64,000 bases of DNA from Fermentibacter sp963718745 [NCBI: Candidatus Fermentibacterota bacterium] (GTDB lineage Bacteria > Fermentibacterota > Fermentibacteria > Fermentibacterales): positions 1,860,001 to 1,924,000 of the forward strand of contig OY970370.1 of the NCBI GenBank assembly GCA_963718745.1. Reading direction: 5' to 3'. The stretch's first letter is position 1. The number at the start of each line of letters is the position of its first letter. The position numbers and the translations under genes were made by a program. Positions 1 through 7,961 of this stretch are shown here, one piece after another. A model generated the notes under the pieces. The model searched no databases and had not been told where the DNA came from. It was given only the letters and a program-made list of their open reading frames with translations.

Positions 1-735
1 GAGAAGCTCGCCATCGCCCGCAGAGGCTCGGTGCTCGTATGCCACAGGCAGCATGGGAGAGTCGAGGAGGCTGTTCGAGACGCCATTTCTGCGCGCTCTC
101 TCGACAGGGTGGTTCCCGCAGCCGCAGATAGAGCCCCGCTCCCTGGGGAGCACCAGCTCCGCAACGCAGCCCTGGCGCTGGCGGCGGCCCGCTCGGTCTT
201 CGACAAACCCCGGACGGAGATCGACGCCGCCTTCGAGGAGGCCTGCCGGACGCTGAAGTGGCCCGGGAGGCTCGATCTGAGGCGTGGGAAGCCCGACATA
301 CTCTTCGACGTCTCCCACAATCCACAGTCGATCGACAGGCTGTGCGTGCATCTCGAAGGACTGGGCCGGAGATCCGCCGGAGTGGTCGGCTTCCTTGCGG
401 ACAAGCCCTGGCGGCGCATGGCCGCGATGCTCAGGGGAAGGCTCGATCCCGTGGTGGCCACGACGCCGCTCTCCGACAGGCTGCTTCCCGCCGGGAGGCT
501 TCGCACGGAGTTGATCCGGCTCGGTTTCGACGCCAGGGTTGCCGATCCCGTGGAGGCTGCGGTAGGCGAGGGAAGGGGGCTGACCCCCGATCTCCTCGTC
601 GTGGCAGGTTCCTTTTATGTTGTAGGAGATGCGATGCTGGCGGCCTGGCGGAATGGCTGGATCGACCCGCCCACCGGCGAGGAGAGCCAGATCCTGCTGA
701 CGCCGCCCGATGCAGCCGCCGCTGAAAAGCACTAG
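1..735 (+). CDS. folC: Folylpolyglutamate / dihydrofolate synthase, C-terminal part (cut by window edge)
   Basis: The frame is open from base 1, so the gene starts outside the window; 244 codons are visible, about the last half of a 420-450 residue enzyme. FolC adds glutamate to folates in an ATP-dependent reaction in the cytoplasm. The visible part has the family's LPGEHQLRNAALALAA segment (substrate/helix region) and the C-domain FDVSHNPQS segment, equivalent to the usual DGAHNP motif, although the glycine and alanine are replaced by Val and Ser. The last ~30 residues are polar and probably disordered. folE and folP lie about 7 kb downstream, so folate genes cluster loosely here. Family assignment is firm; whether it has both synthase activities cannot be seen. 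Confidence 0.85.
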   Translation, partial: EKLAIARRGSVLVCHRQHGRVEEAVRDAISARSLDRVVPAAADRAPLPGEHQLRNAALALAAARSVFDKPRTEIDAAFEEACRTLKWPGRLDLRRGKPDILFDVSHNPQSIDRLCVHLEGLGRRSAGVVGFLADKPWRRMAAMLRGRLDPVVATTPLSDRLLPAGRLRTELIRLGFDARVADPVEAAVGEGRGLTPDLLVVAGSFYVVGDAMLAAWRNGWIDPPTGEESQILLTPPDAAAAEKH

Positions 736-746
736 GAAGGAAGCAA

Positions 747-965
747 ATGGCAAAGACCGACGAGACCAGAGCCGCGAAGGCGGACCCGGCAGGCGATGCG
801 GAACAGTCACCGTTCAAGCCGCGCAACTACATCCTCTTCGCCGCAGGGCTCGCGATCATAGTCGGCGGATGGTTCCTGCTCAGGGCCGGGCACATCACGG
901 TTGCGCCGATCATGCTCGTCCTGGGCTACTGTGCCGTCCTGCCGCTCGCGATCATCCTGAAATAG
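747..965 (+). CDS. Small two-helix membrane protein (DUF3098-like)
   Basis: 72 residues, preceded by a purine-rich ribosome site (AGGAAGGA) about 5-8 bases before the ATG. The N-terminal 25 residues are charged and cytosolic-looking; then come two hydrophobic segments, roughly residues 28-46 (LFAAGLAIIVGGWFLL) and 52-70, joined by a short RAGH turn. This layout resembles the short DUF3098-type proteins seen in Bacteroidota and relatives, but the match is by shape and a few residues only. It follows folC by 11 bases and precedes the next gene by one base, so the three are probably co-transcribed. No function can be assigned. Confidence 0.6.
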   Translation: MAKTDETRAAKADPAGDAEQSPFKPRNYILFAAGLAIIVGGWFLLRAGHITVAPIMLVLGYCAVLPLAIILK

Positions 966-966
966 C

Positions 967-1707
967 ATGACGACACGGTTCCCGGAGATTGCCGCACTCG
1001 CAGTCGTCACAGCCTGCGGATGCGGGGGAGGGGTCCGCGGGGGCGCACACTTCGATGCCCCCACGGAGGCCGACACCATGTTCGTGCAGCTCGAGGGTGG
1101 CGAGTTCGTGACCACCGCCGGGGACACCGTGATGATCCAGCCCTTCGAGATAATGCGGACCGAGGTCACGAACAGGTTTTACGCCTCGCTCGCCGGACGC
1201 GCACACCTGGATCTCCCGCCGGATCCCGGTTTCCCCGCGATGGGCGGCTACATGACGAACTTTCAGGACCATCCGGTCGTAAACGTATCCGCAATCGAGG
1301 CGGACAGCGCGGCCGACGTCTTCGGGGGGCGCCTGCCCACACTCGCCGAGCTGGAGTATGCCGCATCGAGGGGCCTCGAACGGCCGATAGCCGGGCAGTT
1401 CCCCTGGGGGTCCCTGGACCCCTCCGAAGCGGAGTTCCCCGCCAACTACCTCGCCTCCGACGACTGGGACCTCAGGAACCAGGACGGGTTCCTGTTCACC
1501 GCCCCGGTCGGATCCTTCCCTCTCTCATCCGCGGCTCTTGCCGACCTGGCCGGGAATGCAGCCGAGCTCACCCGGCCGGTGGAAGGGCGCAGCACGCTCT
1601 TCGGCGGATCGTGGCTCTCGCCCGCCGACGAACTCAGGCTGGGGACCTACTCGAGCATCGACGCGGGCGACCGCGCCCGCCACGCCGGCTTCCGCATCGT
1701 CCGCTGA
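967..1707 (+). CDS. Lipoprotein with formylglycine-generating-enzyme (SUMF1-type) fold
   Basis: 246 residues. A short signal ends in VTAC, a plausible lipobox, so the protein is probably lipid-anchored outside the inner membrane. The rest follows the FGE-sulfatase family in order: GGEF near residue 40, EVTN near 63, a GRLPTLAELEYAA block near 120, FPWG near 145, PVGSFP with DLAGNAAELT near 180-195, GGSW near 208 and terminal GFRIVR. The active-site cysteine pair of true formylglycine-generating enzymes is not present in the C-terminal part, so it is more likely a structural or ligand-binding member like many bacterial FGE-domain lipoproteins. Its ATG sits one base after the previous stop. Confidence 0.75.
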   Translation: MTTRFPEIAALAVVTACGCGGGVRGGAHFDAPTEADTMFVQLEGGEFVTTAGDTVMIQPFEIMRTEVTNRFYASLAGRAHLDLPPDPGFPAMGGYMTNFQDHPVVNVSAIEADSAADVFGGRLPTLAELEYAASRGLERPIAGQFPWGSLDPSEAEFPANYLASDDWDLRNQDGFLFTAPVGSFPLSSAALADLAGNAAELTRPVEGRSTLFGGSWLSPADELRLGTYSSIDAGDRARHAGFRIVR

Positions 1708-1909
1708 GTCCATTCCAGGTTTCAGATTGTTCAGATAGGCGGGCAACTCGCTGGTATGTAACGCACTTAGTTGTATGCAGGTTTCTGCGGTACGCAGCAC
1801 GGTTCCTGGAGGGAAATACAATCAGGCCCTCTCGCTGTCCGCCACTCCAGTTCCGCGAGGCGGAACTGGTACGTAGCACGACAGCATGGTTCCAAAAGGA
1901 ATGACGCAC

Positions 1910-1998
1910 GGGCCCTTTCGCGATCAGCCAGTCCGTGTAGTCGCAGTATGGCTGATCACTGACGGGCCTGGTCGTTTCTGCCTTTGCAGAAACGACCG
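1910..1998. repeat. 89-bp direct repeat, copy 1
   Basis: Begins GGGCCCTTTCGC and ends with the 12-bp-stem hairpin GGTCGTTTCTGC / GCAGAAACGACC. It matches 2178-2266 at 87 of 89 positions by eye (G to T near 1940, A to T near 1962). The spacing between copies is 268 bases. Confidence 0.9.
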
Positions 1999-2004
1999 AT
2001 GCGA

Positions 2005-2060
2005 AAGTGCGTGCATGTCATTACAGAGCACGGTTCCCGTGAGAAAGTACGCTCCGGGCC
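2005..2060. repeat. 56-bp direct repeat, copy 1
   Basis: Starts AAGTGCGTGCAT and ends GCTCCGGGCC; nearly identical to 2127-2182 (one G/A difference seen), 122 bases apart. Copy 2 runs into the second 89-bp unit, whereas copy 1 runs into a different hairpin at 2062-2086. The shared linker is therefore joined to different hairpins. Confidence 0.88.
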
Positions 2061-2126
2061 ACTCATTCCGGCGTAGCCGGAATGAGCAGGTAGCACGACA
2101 GCACGGTTCCCGCAGGGAACCTGCGG

Positions 2127-2182
2127 AAGTGCGTGCATATCATTACAGAGCACGGTTCCCGTGAGAAAGTACGCTCCGGGCC
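2127..2182. repeat. 56-bp direct repeat, copy 2
   Basis: Partner of 2005-2060. Its last bases, GGGCC, are also the first bases of the 89-bp unit at 2178, showing how the modules overlap. Confidence 0.88.
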
Positions 2183-2266
2183 CTTTCGCGATCAGCCAGT
2201 CCGTGTATTCGCAGTATGGCTGATCACTGTCGGGCCTGGTCGTTTCTGCCTTTGCAGAAACGACCG
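2178..2266. repeat. 89-bp direct repeat, copy 2, abutting tRNA-Val
   Basis: Second copy of the 1910-1998 unit. Its terminal hairpin (2238-2265) ends two bases before the encoded CCA end of the minus-strand tRNA-Val, so on that strand it sits directly downstream of the tRNA and could act as a transcript end or processing barrier. There is no following U-tract, so a classic intrinsic terminator is not certain. Confidence 0.9.
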
Positions 2267-2343
2267 TGGTGGGCGAAGAGGGACTCGAACCCCCGACTTC
2301 CTGCGTGTAAGGCAGGCGCTCTAACCAACTGAGCTATTCGCCC
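2267..2343 (-). tRNA. tRNA-Val (anticodon TAC)
   Basis: Reading the minus strand gives acceptor GGGCGAA paired with TTCGCCC, D-arm GCTC/GAGC, anticodon stem CCTGC/GCAGG with loop CTTACAC (anticodon TAC, valine), T-arm GGGGG-TTCGAGT-CCCTC with one mismatch, discriminator A and an encoded CCA. The mature RNA without CCA is 2270-2343. A good promoter lies just upstream at 2358-2386. Confidence 0.95.
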
Positions 2344-2357
2344 ACCGGGGATCGAAG

Positions 2358-2386
2358 GTATAATCCTCCGCGGAGCACCGACGCAA
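2358..2386 (-). promoter_or_regulatory. Sigma-70-type promoter for tRNA-Val; its -10 doubles as TATAAT on the plus strand
   Basis: On the minus strand: TTGCGT (-35), 17-base spacer, TTATAC (-10), with the tRNA 5' end 14 bases after the -10. On the plus strand the same bases read a perfect TATAAT at 2359-2364, 46 bases before the GTG of the 612-residue gene, with a weak TTCGCC 16 bases upstream. The two divergent transcripts may share this segment. Confidence 0.7.
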
Positions 2387-2410
2387 GAGCTTTCTTCCTG
2401 GAGGAATCCT

Positions 2411-4249
2411 GTGACGACACCGGGCAAGGGATCGGTATGCGACATGAAGGAACTCCTGGACGGGGTCTGTCCCGGAAGCTGCATACCGGAAACAACCCGC
2501 GCCCGGATCTACGCACGGCTGATCGAGGAGAGCAGGGCCGCCGGCAACCTCCCCACGGTGACTGTCGAAACCGATGAGGACGACTTCGCGATCCTCGCCG
2601 TCACGGCAGCCGACTGGCCTGGACTGGCGACGATCTGCCTCAGCGCCATGCAGTACCGCGGATGGAACCTGGATTTCGTCGAGGCGTTCGCCGTCACGGA
2701 CGGCGATGTGCGCAGGGGTTTCGTATTTGCAGGCATCAGGGACGGCGACAAGGCCCGGCGGAGCAGGTTCGGCGAGGACTCGCTCATGATGCAGGGCTTC
2801 CTCGAGAAGCTGGCCGAGGGCAGATCCGACACGCTCTCCCTCATGGCACGCGCGTCCGAGAGGCTCGAGATCTATGAGAAGGTCAAGGCGCAGGTCAAGG
2901 CTCATTTCAAGGACCGGCCGGTACCGGAGGCGCTGGGCGGACCGAACGGCGAACTGATCCTCTTCATCTCCTCGAGGTCCGACGAGTATCTGCGCGAGAG
3001 GAAGCCCGAGGATCTGGCCCACATGGTGATCACGAACCTCGAACTGGTCCAGGGCGTGAGGGCCAGGAGGGGCAGGGCGTTGTTCAAGATCCGCAACATC
3101 AGGACGACGCGGGAGCATCTCACCGGGATCAACATAGCCGGATACGAGAGGGACATCTCCTTCCAGGACAGCCTCACGGCCCTCAGCTTCGCCTGGCCCG
3201 GGGCGACGATCAGGCACCAGAGGCGATACACCACGGGTGACGGCATCATCTCGATCCGGATCGAGATGTCGGGTCCGTCCGGGCTGGCTGCCAGCCGCGA
3301 AGAGCTTCGGAAGATGAGCGAGACCCTCCAGAGGCTCCTCGTGAGGAACGAACTGGAGAGGCTCAAGAAGATACGCAGGTACGGCGGGCGCGAGCACTAC
3401 GCCAGGGCTCTCATCCCGCTGCTTCTCAAGGAATGCGAGACCACCCGCCTGAGCCAGGTCTACATCGCCCTCGAGACTACGTCGACCTTCGTGGCCGAGC
3501 TGAAGATCCTCCTGGTCGTTTCGGCGGACGGGATCGAGGAGCACGACGGGAAGATCCTCGCCCTGGTAGGATCCATCGACCGGCTCGAGGGGATGGCGGT
3601 CGTCTCGTTCAAGTCCCCCTCGAACTACGGGCAGAAGTGGGTCGATCTCCTGGACGTGACCGTACAGAGGGACGCCTATCCCGAGATCGAGGACGCCTAT
3701 GACGCGATCAAGAAGAGCATGGAGGAGACCATAGGCCTGTTCCGTGACTTCGACATGGGCATGAGGCTCAACGACGTCAAACAGCTCCGGGAGATAAGGG
3801 ACCTCCTCCCTGACATCCCGGACAGCGCCGTGACGGACTTCTACTACTGCCTGGAGGACTTCCTCAGGGCCAGCGCTCCGGTCGAAGAGCTCGCACTCCA
3901 CATAAGGCTCGCCTTCGAGACGATGTCGGACGCGCTCAGGGCGGGGAAGGAGTTCATCCCACCGGCCTCCGTGACCGTTGTCAACGAGGGGGTGCCCGTC
4001 GCCTCGCTCTTCTGCTGCGTTCTCCCGGAGCGGGCCCACACCTTCCAGGTCCTGCTGGACGCAGTGAAGGAGTACAGGGTCACCGCCAGCCTCATAGACT
4101 GGTCCGGCCTCCACTCCGTCCTGCTTCGCGTGCACGACAGGGGCGGTCCTCTGCCGGGGGACGGGGTCGACAAGGTCCTGAGCGACCTTGCGGACATCTG
4201 CAGGCGGATCCCCGGCGACGAGTCCGGGCAGCCGGCCGGACGATCTTGA
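2411..4249 (+). CDS. Large ACT-domain-like protein of unknown function
   Basis: 612 residues. The GTG start is chosen because GGAGG stands six bases before it. Residues ~48-110 look like an ACT domain: ILAVTAADWPGLATICLSAM followed by a Gly-Trp-Asn-Leu strand turn resembles the DRPGLL-type start of ACT modules in GlnD and NAD-glutamate dehydrogenases. A second region (~180-300) has YLRERKPEDLAHMVITNLEL and ends in an alternating hydrophobic segment (ISIRIEM). A third (~365-430) and the end (~540-590, SVTVVNEGVPVASLFCCVLP) again read as alpha-beta sensory folds. There is no catalytic motif, membrane segment or DNA-binding helix. It sits alone between tRNA-Val and tRNA-Met. An amino-acid-sensing regulator is possible; that is inference only. 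Confidence 0.6.
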   Translation: MTTPGKGSVCDMKELLDGVCPGSCIPETTRARIYARLIEESRAAGNLPTVTVETDEDDFAILAVTAADWPGLATICLSAMQYRGWNLDFVEAFAVTDGDVRRGFVFAGIRDGDKARRSRFGEDSLMMQGFLEKLAEGRSDTLSLMARASERLEIYEKVKAQVKAHFKDRPVPEALGGPNGELILFISSRSDEYLRERKPEDLAHMVITNLELVQGVRARRGRALFKIRNIRTTREHLTGINIAGYERDISFQDSLTALSFAWPGATIRHQRRYTTGDGIISIRIEMSGPSGLAASREELRKMSETLQRLLVRNELERLKKIRRYGGREHYARALIPLLLKECETTRLSQVYIALETTSTFVAELKILLVVSADGIEEHDGKILALVGSIDRLEGMAVVSFKSPSNYGQKWVDLLDVTVQRDAYPEIEDAYDAIKKSMEETIGLFRDFDMGMRLNDVKQLREIRDLLPDIPDSAVTDFYYCLEDFLRASAPVEELALHIRLAFETMSDALRAGKEFIPPASVTVVNEGVPVASLFCCVLPERAHTFQVLLDAVKEYRVTASLIDWSGLHSVLLRVHDRGGPLPGDGVDKVLSDLADICRRIPGDESGQPAGRS

Positions 4250-4275
4250 CACCAGCGGGCGCAACTAGCTAGCTT
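4246..4275 (+). promoter_or_regulatory. Promoter for tRNA-Met
   Basis: A perfect TTGACA (4246-4251) overlaps the stop codon of the preceding gene; TAGCTT follows after an 18-base spacer (CTAGCT after 17). The tRNA begins about 11 bases later. Spacing and position fit a sigma-70-type tRNA promoter. Confidence 0.6.
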
Positions 4276-4285
4276 CACGCCCCGT

Positions 4286-4361
4286 GGCGGCGTAGCTCAG
4301 CTGGTAGAGCAGAGGAATCATAATCCTCGGGTCAGGGGTTCAACTCCCTTCGCCGCTACCA
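4286..4361 (+). tRNA. tRNA-Met, elongator type (anticodon CAT)
   Basis: Acceptor GGCGGCG pairs with CGCCGCT (a G-T first pair), D-arm GCTC/GAGC, anticodon stem GAGGA/TCCTC with loop ATCATAA (CAT), T-arm AGGGG/CCCTT with loop TTCAACT, discriminator A and encoded CCA. The paired first position and lack of the GGG/CCC anticodon stem argue against the initiator tRNA. A CAT anticodon could also be tRNA-Ile2 with lysidine made by TilS, the product of the next gene; that cannot be excluded by eye. Confidence 0.9.
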
Positions 4362-4368
4362 CCATCTC

Positions 4369-4395
4369 GGGGGGCGCATCGCGCCCCCCTTTTTT
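4369..4395 (+). terminator. Rho-independent terminator after tRNA-Met
   Basis: GGGGGGCGC / GCGCCCCCC stem of 9 bp with an ATC loop, followed by six T residues. Textbook intrinsic terminator. Confidence 0.93.
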
Positions 4396-4526
4396 CATGA
4401 GGCATCCGCATCATGTGACGGAAACCCCGGGCACGCAGGGTGCTCCGGGAGGGCATATGCGTTGTACCGCATGCTGTAACAGGTGCGTTTCATGCATATG
4501 AGCCCTGTTCTTCTATATTCCCGATC

Positions 4527-5492
4527 ATGAAATCGGCGCTGGAACTCAGGTTTTCTGGAACCGTGAAGCGGGAGGGGCTCCTCCCGTCGGGGTCCCGGGT
4601 TGTCGCCGCGGTTTCAGGCGGGGCCGACTCGGTCTGCCTTCTCATGATGCTCCTGCGCTTCCGCCGCCACATGTCCTGGAAGCTCACCGTCCTGCACGTC
4701 GACCATTCCTTCAGGAGGACCAGCCGGGCCGACGCCGCCTTCGTCGAGGAGCTGGCCCGCGGCTTCGACCTGCCCTTGATCCTGAGGAGGCTGCCGGCGA
4801 GGACCGGGAAGGACTCCCCGGAAGCAGAGTTCAGCAGCGCACGCCAGGCGATCTATGAAGAGGCGGCGGAGGCGGAGGGCGGGCTCGTAGCGGTCGGCCA
4901 TACGGCTTCGGACAGGGCGGAGACTCTCCTCATGCGCCTTACGGAGGGCTCCGGCCTCAGGGGCCTCGGCGGGATGGACTACTTCGGCATCGGACCCGTC
5001 AGGCGCCCGCTCCTCGACCTCACGGCCTCGGAGACGAGGGAGTATCTCATCACCCGGGGCCAGGCCTGGACGGAGGACGAGACGAACTCCGGCAGGGACT
5101 ACGCCAGGAACAGGATCCGGCACGACATCCTCGAGCCGCTCGAGGCCGGGTTCCCCGGAGTCTCGCGCAGGATTGCGGCATCTTCGGCCAACCTCGGGTC
5201 CTGGCGAAGGGTGGCCGAGGGACTCACCTCGTCCGCCATGGGTCTGATCAGGACCGATGACGGCGAGGTTCTCGACAGAAATGCCTACTCACGGTTCGAG
5301 AAGGCCCTGCGGCTGTCCATCCTGTGGGAGGAATGCGGGAGACCGAGATCGGGCGGAGTCGAACTGGACAAGACCGATTCCTGGATACTGGCCGGAGGTT
5401 CGGGGGAGAGGCTGCTGCCGGGGGGCGTCGTACTCTCCGCCGGCGAAGCGACGCTCTCGTTCGGACGCCGGGAGGGAGGCCGTTACGGATGA
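4527..5492 (+). CDS. tilS: tRNA(Ile)-lysidine synthase
   Basis: 321 residues. TilS uses ATP to attach lysine to C34 of the CAT-anticodon tRNA-Ile so that it reads AUA. The PP-loop SGGADS is at residues 30-35; other landmarks are LHVDHSFR, a GHTASDRAETLLMRL block (~128-142) and the GLRGLGGM and RNRIRH segments of the family. It is shorter than E. coli TilS (about 430), lacking most of the C-terminal domain, which is common in compact forms. The ATG at 4527 is preferred over an upstream in-frame start because the added 29 residues are not family-like; a TATATT at 4514-4519 suggests a very short leader. Its stop overlaps hpt (ATGA). Confidence 0.93.
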   Translation: MKSALELRFSGTVKREGLLPSGSRVVAAVSGGADSVCLLMMLLRFRRHMSWKLTVLHVDHSFRRTSRADAAFVEELARGFDLPLILRRLPARTGKDSPEAEFSSARQAIYEEAAEAEGGLVAVGHTASDRAETLLMRLTEGSGLRGLGGMDYFGIGPVRRPLLDLTASETREYLITRGQAWTEDETNSGRDYARNRIRHDILEPLEAGFPGVSRRIAASSANLGSWRRVAEGLTSSAMGLIRTDDGEVLDRNAYSRFEKALRLSILWEECGRPRSGGVELDKTDSWILAGGSGERLLPGGVVLSAGEATLSFGRREGGRYG

Positions 5493-6019
5493 AGTCACGC
5501 ACGCCCGAGATCCTCATCCCCAGGAGCGCGCTCGAGAGCCGGATCGAATCGATGGCCGCGGAGATCTCCGCGACCTATGCCGGGGAGAAGCCTGTCGTGA
5601 TGCCCCTTTTGAAGGGAGCCTTCGTCTTCGCTGCCGATCTGGTGCGAAGGATGGGCATCGACCTGCAGGTCGAGTTCCTGGGCGCCTCGAGCTACGGCGG
5701 CTCGACGGAGACATCCGGGGAGATAAGGCTGACCCTGGACACGGCGACCCCCCTCCATGGGCGCCATGTCCTTATAGTGGAGGATATTGTCGACACAGGG
5801 CTCACTCTGGCGTATATTCAAAAATTGATCCGGTCACGCGGGGTCGCATCTCTGAGAACCGCAGTACTGCTGGACAAGCAGTGCCGGAGGAGGGTCCGCG
5901 TCGATCTGGACTGGGTAGGATTTGTCATCCCGGACAGATTCGTCTACGGATACGGGTTGGACGGCCCGGAAGGCCTCTGCCGGAACCTGCCGGACATTGT
6001 AGCCCTTCCAGCGGAGTGA
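5489..6019 (+). CDS. hpt: Hypoxanthine(-guanine) phosphoribosyltransferase
   Basis: 176 residues, the normal length. Converts hypoxanthine or guanine plus PRPP to IMP or GMP in purine salvage. The PRPP-binding loop is VLIVEDIVDTGLT (residues ~94-106), the LLKGAFVFAADL segment (~40-51) is the conserved loop I region, and SSYGGSTETSGEI matches the flexible active-site loop. The ATG overlaps the tilS stop by four bases, the common tilS-hpt-ftsH order in bacteria. The start inside tilS gives exactly the usual N-terminus; an earlier in-frame start would add 55 non-family residues. Confidence 0.95.
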   Translation: MKSRTPEILIPRSALESRIESMAAEISATYAGEKPVVMPLLKGAFVFAADLVRRMGIDLQVEFLGASSYGGSTETSGEIRLTLDTATPLHGRHVLIVEDIVDTGLTLAYIQKLIRSRGVASLRTAVLLDKQCRRRVRVDLDWVGFVIPDRFVYGYGLDGPEGLCRNLPDIVALPAE

Positions 6020-6023
6020 TTCG

Positions 6024-7961
6024 ATGACTGACCAGAAACCGCCCGAGAAGCCCGGCCTCCCGCCGGTGCAGTTCGGATGCTCCTTCCGGACGCTCACGCT
6101 GTGGATACTGATAGTTCTGCTGGTCTATACGGTCTTCTCGGTCTTCTCCAGCGGATCAGGATCGATCGACCTGCCCTATACGAGCTTCCTCGACCTCGTC
6201 TCCTCCGGTCGCGTGGAGAGGGTCGTCATCGAGACCGGAGGCTCCCTCTCGGGCGACTTCTTCGAGCCCATGACCGTCGAAGGCGTCCAGTACGAGAAGT
6301 TCACGAGCTTCGTACCCCTGGAGGACCGCGCGGTCATCGACTCGCTGCAGGCTCATGGAGTCCCCATAGAAGCCCGTCCTCCGAGCATGGACTTCCTCCA
6401 GATAATGCTGAGCATCGCCCCCATCCTGCTCCTGGTCGGATTCTGGGTGTACTTCATGAGGAACGCCGGCGGCGGCGGCAAGGCATTCTCCTTCGGCCGC
6501 AGCAGGGCGAGGCTCTTCAGCTCCGATCGCCCCAAGACCACTTTTGCTGATGTGGCGGGCGTGGACGAGGCCAAGGAGGAGCTGCGCGAGGTCATCGAAT
6601 TCCTCAAGTCCCCCAAGAAGTTCCAGCGGCTCGGCGGCAAGGTGCCCCGCGGCGTGCTCCTCGTGGGTCCTCCCGGAACGGGCAAGACCCTTCTGGCGAA
6701 GGCGGTCGCCGGCGAGGCCGAGGTCCCGTTCTACTCGATGAGCGGGTCCGACTTCGTGGAGATGTTCGTCGGCGTAGGCGCCAGCCGGGTGCGTGACCTG
6801 TTCGCGCAGGGCAAGGCGAAGGCTCCCTGCATTATCTTCATCGACGAGATTGACGCGGTCGGCAGGCACAGAGGCGCAGGCCTCGGAGGCGGTCACGACG
6901 AGCGGGAGCAGACGCTCAACGCTCTCCTTGTCGAGATGGACGGCTTCGAGTCCAACGAGGGCGTGATAGTCATGGCCGCTACGAACAGGCCCGACGTCCT
7001 CGATCCGGCCCTCCTCAGGCCGGGGCGCTTCGACAGGAACGTCATGGTTTCCATGCCCGACGTGAAGGGCCGCGAAGCGATCCTCCGCGTCCACACAAGG
7101 AAGATGCCCCTCGACCCGAACGTGACGATAGAGAAGACGGCACGGGCGACACCGGGCTTCAGCGGCGCCGATCTCGAGAGCCTGGCGAACGAGGCCGCCC
7201 TCCGTGCGGCCAGGCGCAACGCCAAGCGCATCGAGCAGGAGGATTTCGAGTACGCCATCGACCGGATCGTGATGGGCATCGAGCGTCGCAGCATGGTCAT
7301 CAGCCCGGACGAGAAGAAGCTCACGGCCATCCACGAGACGGGGCATGCCCTGGTCAGCCTCTTCACCCCGGGGATGGACCCGGTCCACAAGGTAACGATC
7401 GTCCCCCGCGGCCGCGCACTGGGCGTCACCAGCTTCCTCCCGCTGGACGACAGGCACAACTATTCCCTCGAATACTGCCGGGGCGTACTGGCCCGGCTGC
7501 TCGGCGGCAGGGCCGCCGAGAGCATCTTCCTGGACACGCTCAGCACAGGGGCCGGGAACGACCTCGAGAAGGCCACCGCGCTCGCGAGGCGGATGGTCTG
7601 CGAGTGGGGCATGAGCGACCGTCTGGGACCGGTGACCCTGGGCGAGATGGGCGAGCCGATATTCCTCGGGCGTGACATGGGCAGGATAAGGAATTACAGC
7701 GAGCATACCGCCCAGGTGATAGACGACGAACTGAAGAGTTTCGTGGACGAGGCCTACGTCTCGGCCGACAGGATACTCAAGGCCCACCAGCCGCTCGCGC
7801 TCAGGATGACCGACGTCCTCCTCGAGCAGGAGACGATGTCCAGCGAGGAGATCGACTCCCTGGTCCGCGAGGTGGAAGGCGGGGGAGAGGCCCGGGAGGA
7901 AGGAGCGGTGGACGCTCCCGCCCCCGGAGAGGAGAACCCGGATGGACCTGCGGAAGATTGA
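6024..7961 (+). CDS. ftsH: ATP-dependent zinc metalloprotease FtsH
   Basis: 645 residues, matching the E. coli length. It is an inner-membrane AAA+ protease that degrades membrane and regulatory proteins. In order: cytoplasmic tail, transmembrane segment (~22-42), periplasmic domain, second transmembrane segment (~128-147), AAA module with Walker A GPPGTGKT (~215-222) and Walker [11 protein letters not shown], the second region of homology ([20 protein letters not shown]), then the zinc-binding HETGH at 437-441 and the third ligand region after it. The acidic tail ([13 protein letters not shown]) is unstructured. Its last 20 bases overlap folE. Nothing catalytic is missing. Confidence 0.97.
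   Translation: MTDQKPPEKPGLPPVQFGCSFRTLTLWILIVLLVYTVFSVFSSGSGSIDLPYTSFLDLVSSGRVERVVIETGGSLSGDFFEPMTVEGVQYEKFTSFVPLEDRAVIDSLQAHGVPIEARPPSMDFLQIMLSIAPILLLVGFWVYFMRNAGGGGKAFSFGRSRARLFSSDRPKTTFADVAGVDEAKEELREVIEFLKSPKKFQRLGGKVPRGVLLVGPPGTGKTLLAKAVAGEAEVPFYSMSGSDFVEMFVGVGASRVRDLFAQGKAKAPCIIFIDEIDAVGRHRGAGLGGGHDEREQTLNALLVEMDGFESNEGVIVMAATNRPDVLDPALLRPGRFDRNVMVSMPDVKGREAILRVHTRKMPLDPNVTIEKTARATPGFSGADLESLANEAALRAARRNAKRIEQEDFEYAIDRIVMGIERRSMVISPDEKKLTAIHETGHALVSLFTPGMDPVHKVTIVPRGRALGVTSFLPLDDRHNYSLEYCRGVLARLLGGRAAESIFLDTLSTGAGNDLEKATALARRMVCEWGMSDRLGPVTLGEMGEPIFLGRDMGRIRNYSEHTAQVIDDELKSFVDEAYVSADRILKAHQPLALRMTDVLLEQETMSSEEIDSLVREVEGGGEAREEGAVDAPAPGEENPDGPAED

Larger units (their letters stand above)
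1708..2266. repeat. Non-coding cluster of mosaic hairpin repeats
   Basis: About 560 bases without a credible gene. Inverted repeats seen: 1788-1800 (CTGCG arms), 1847-1869 (CCAGTTCCGC arms, GAG loop), 1922-1957 (GATCAGCCA arms), 1970-1997 (GGTCGTTTCTGC arms), 2062-2086 (CTCATTCCGGC arms, GTA loop), 2105-2121 (GGTTCCC arms), then 1922-1957 and 1970-1997 are repeated at 2190-2225 and 2238-2265. Between hairpins are recurring linkers such as TAGCACGACAGCA and GAGCACGGTTCC. Open frames across it are only by-products of repetition and GC content. The cluster lies downstream of the minus-strand tRNA-Val and after the FGE-like gene, so some hairpins may end transcription. Confidence 0.85.

Noticed and set aside
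1780-2266. CRISPR array
   Set aside because: Repeats are of unequal length and spacing, the palindromes vary, and no cas genes are nearby.
1771-2324. Short frames across the hairpin-repeat cluster
   Set aside because: They translate repeats of the DNA linkers, have no ribosome sites and would run into tRNA-Val.
2321-4264. Long minus-strand frame opposite the 612-residue gene
   Set aside because: It contains the tRNA-Val region and an improbable composition, and the plus-strand gene has a proper ribosome site and ACT-like motifs.
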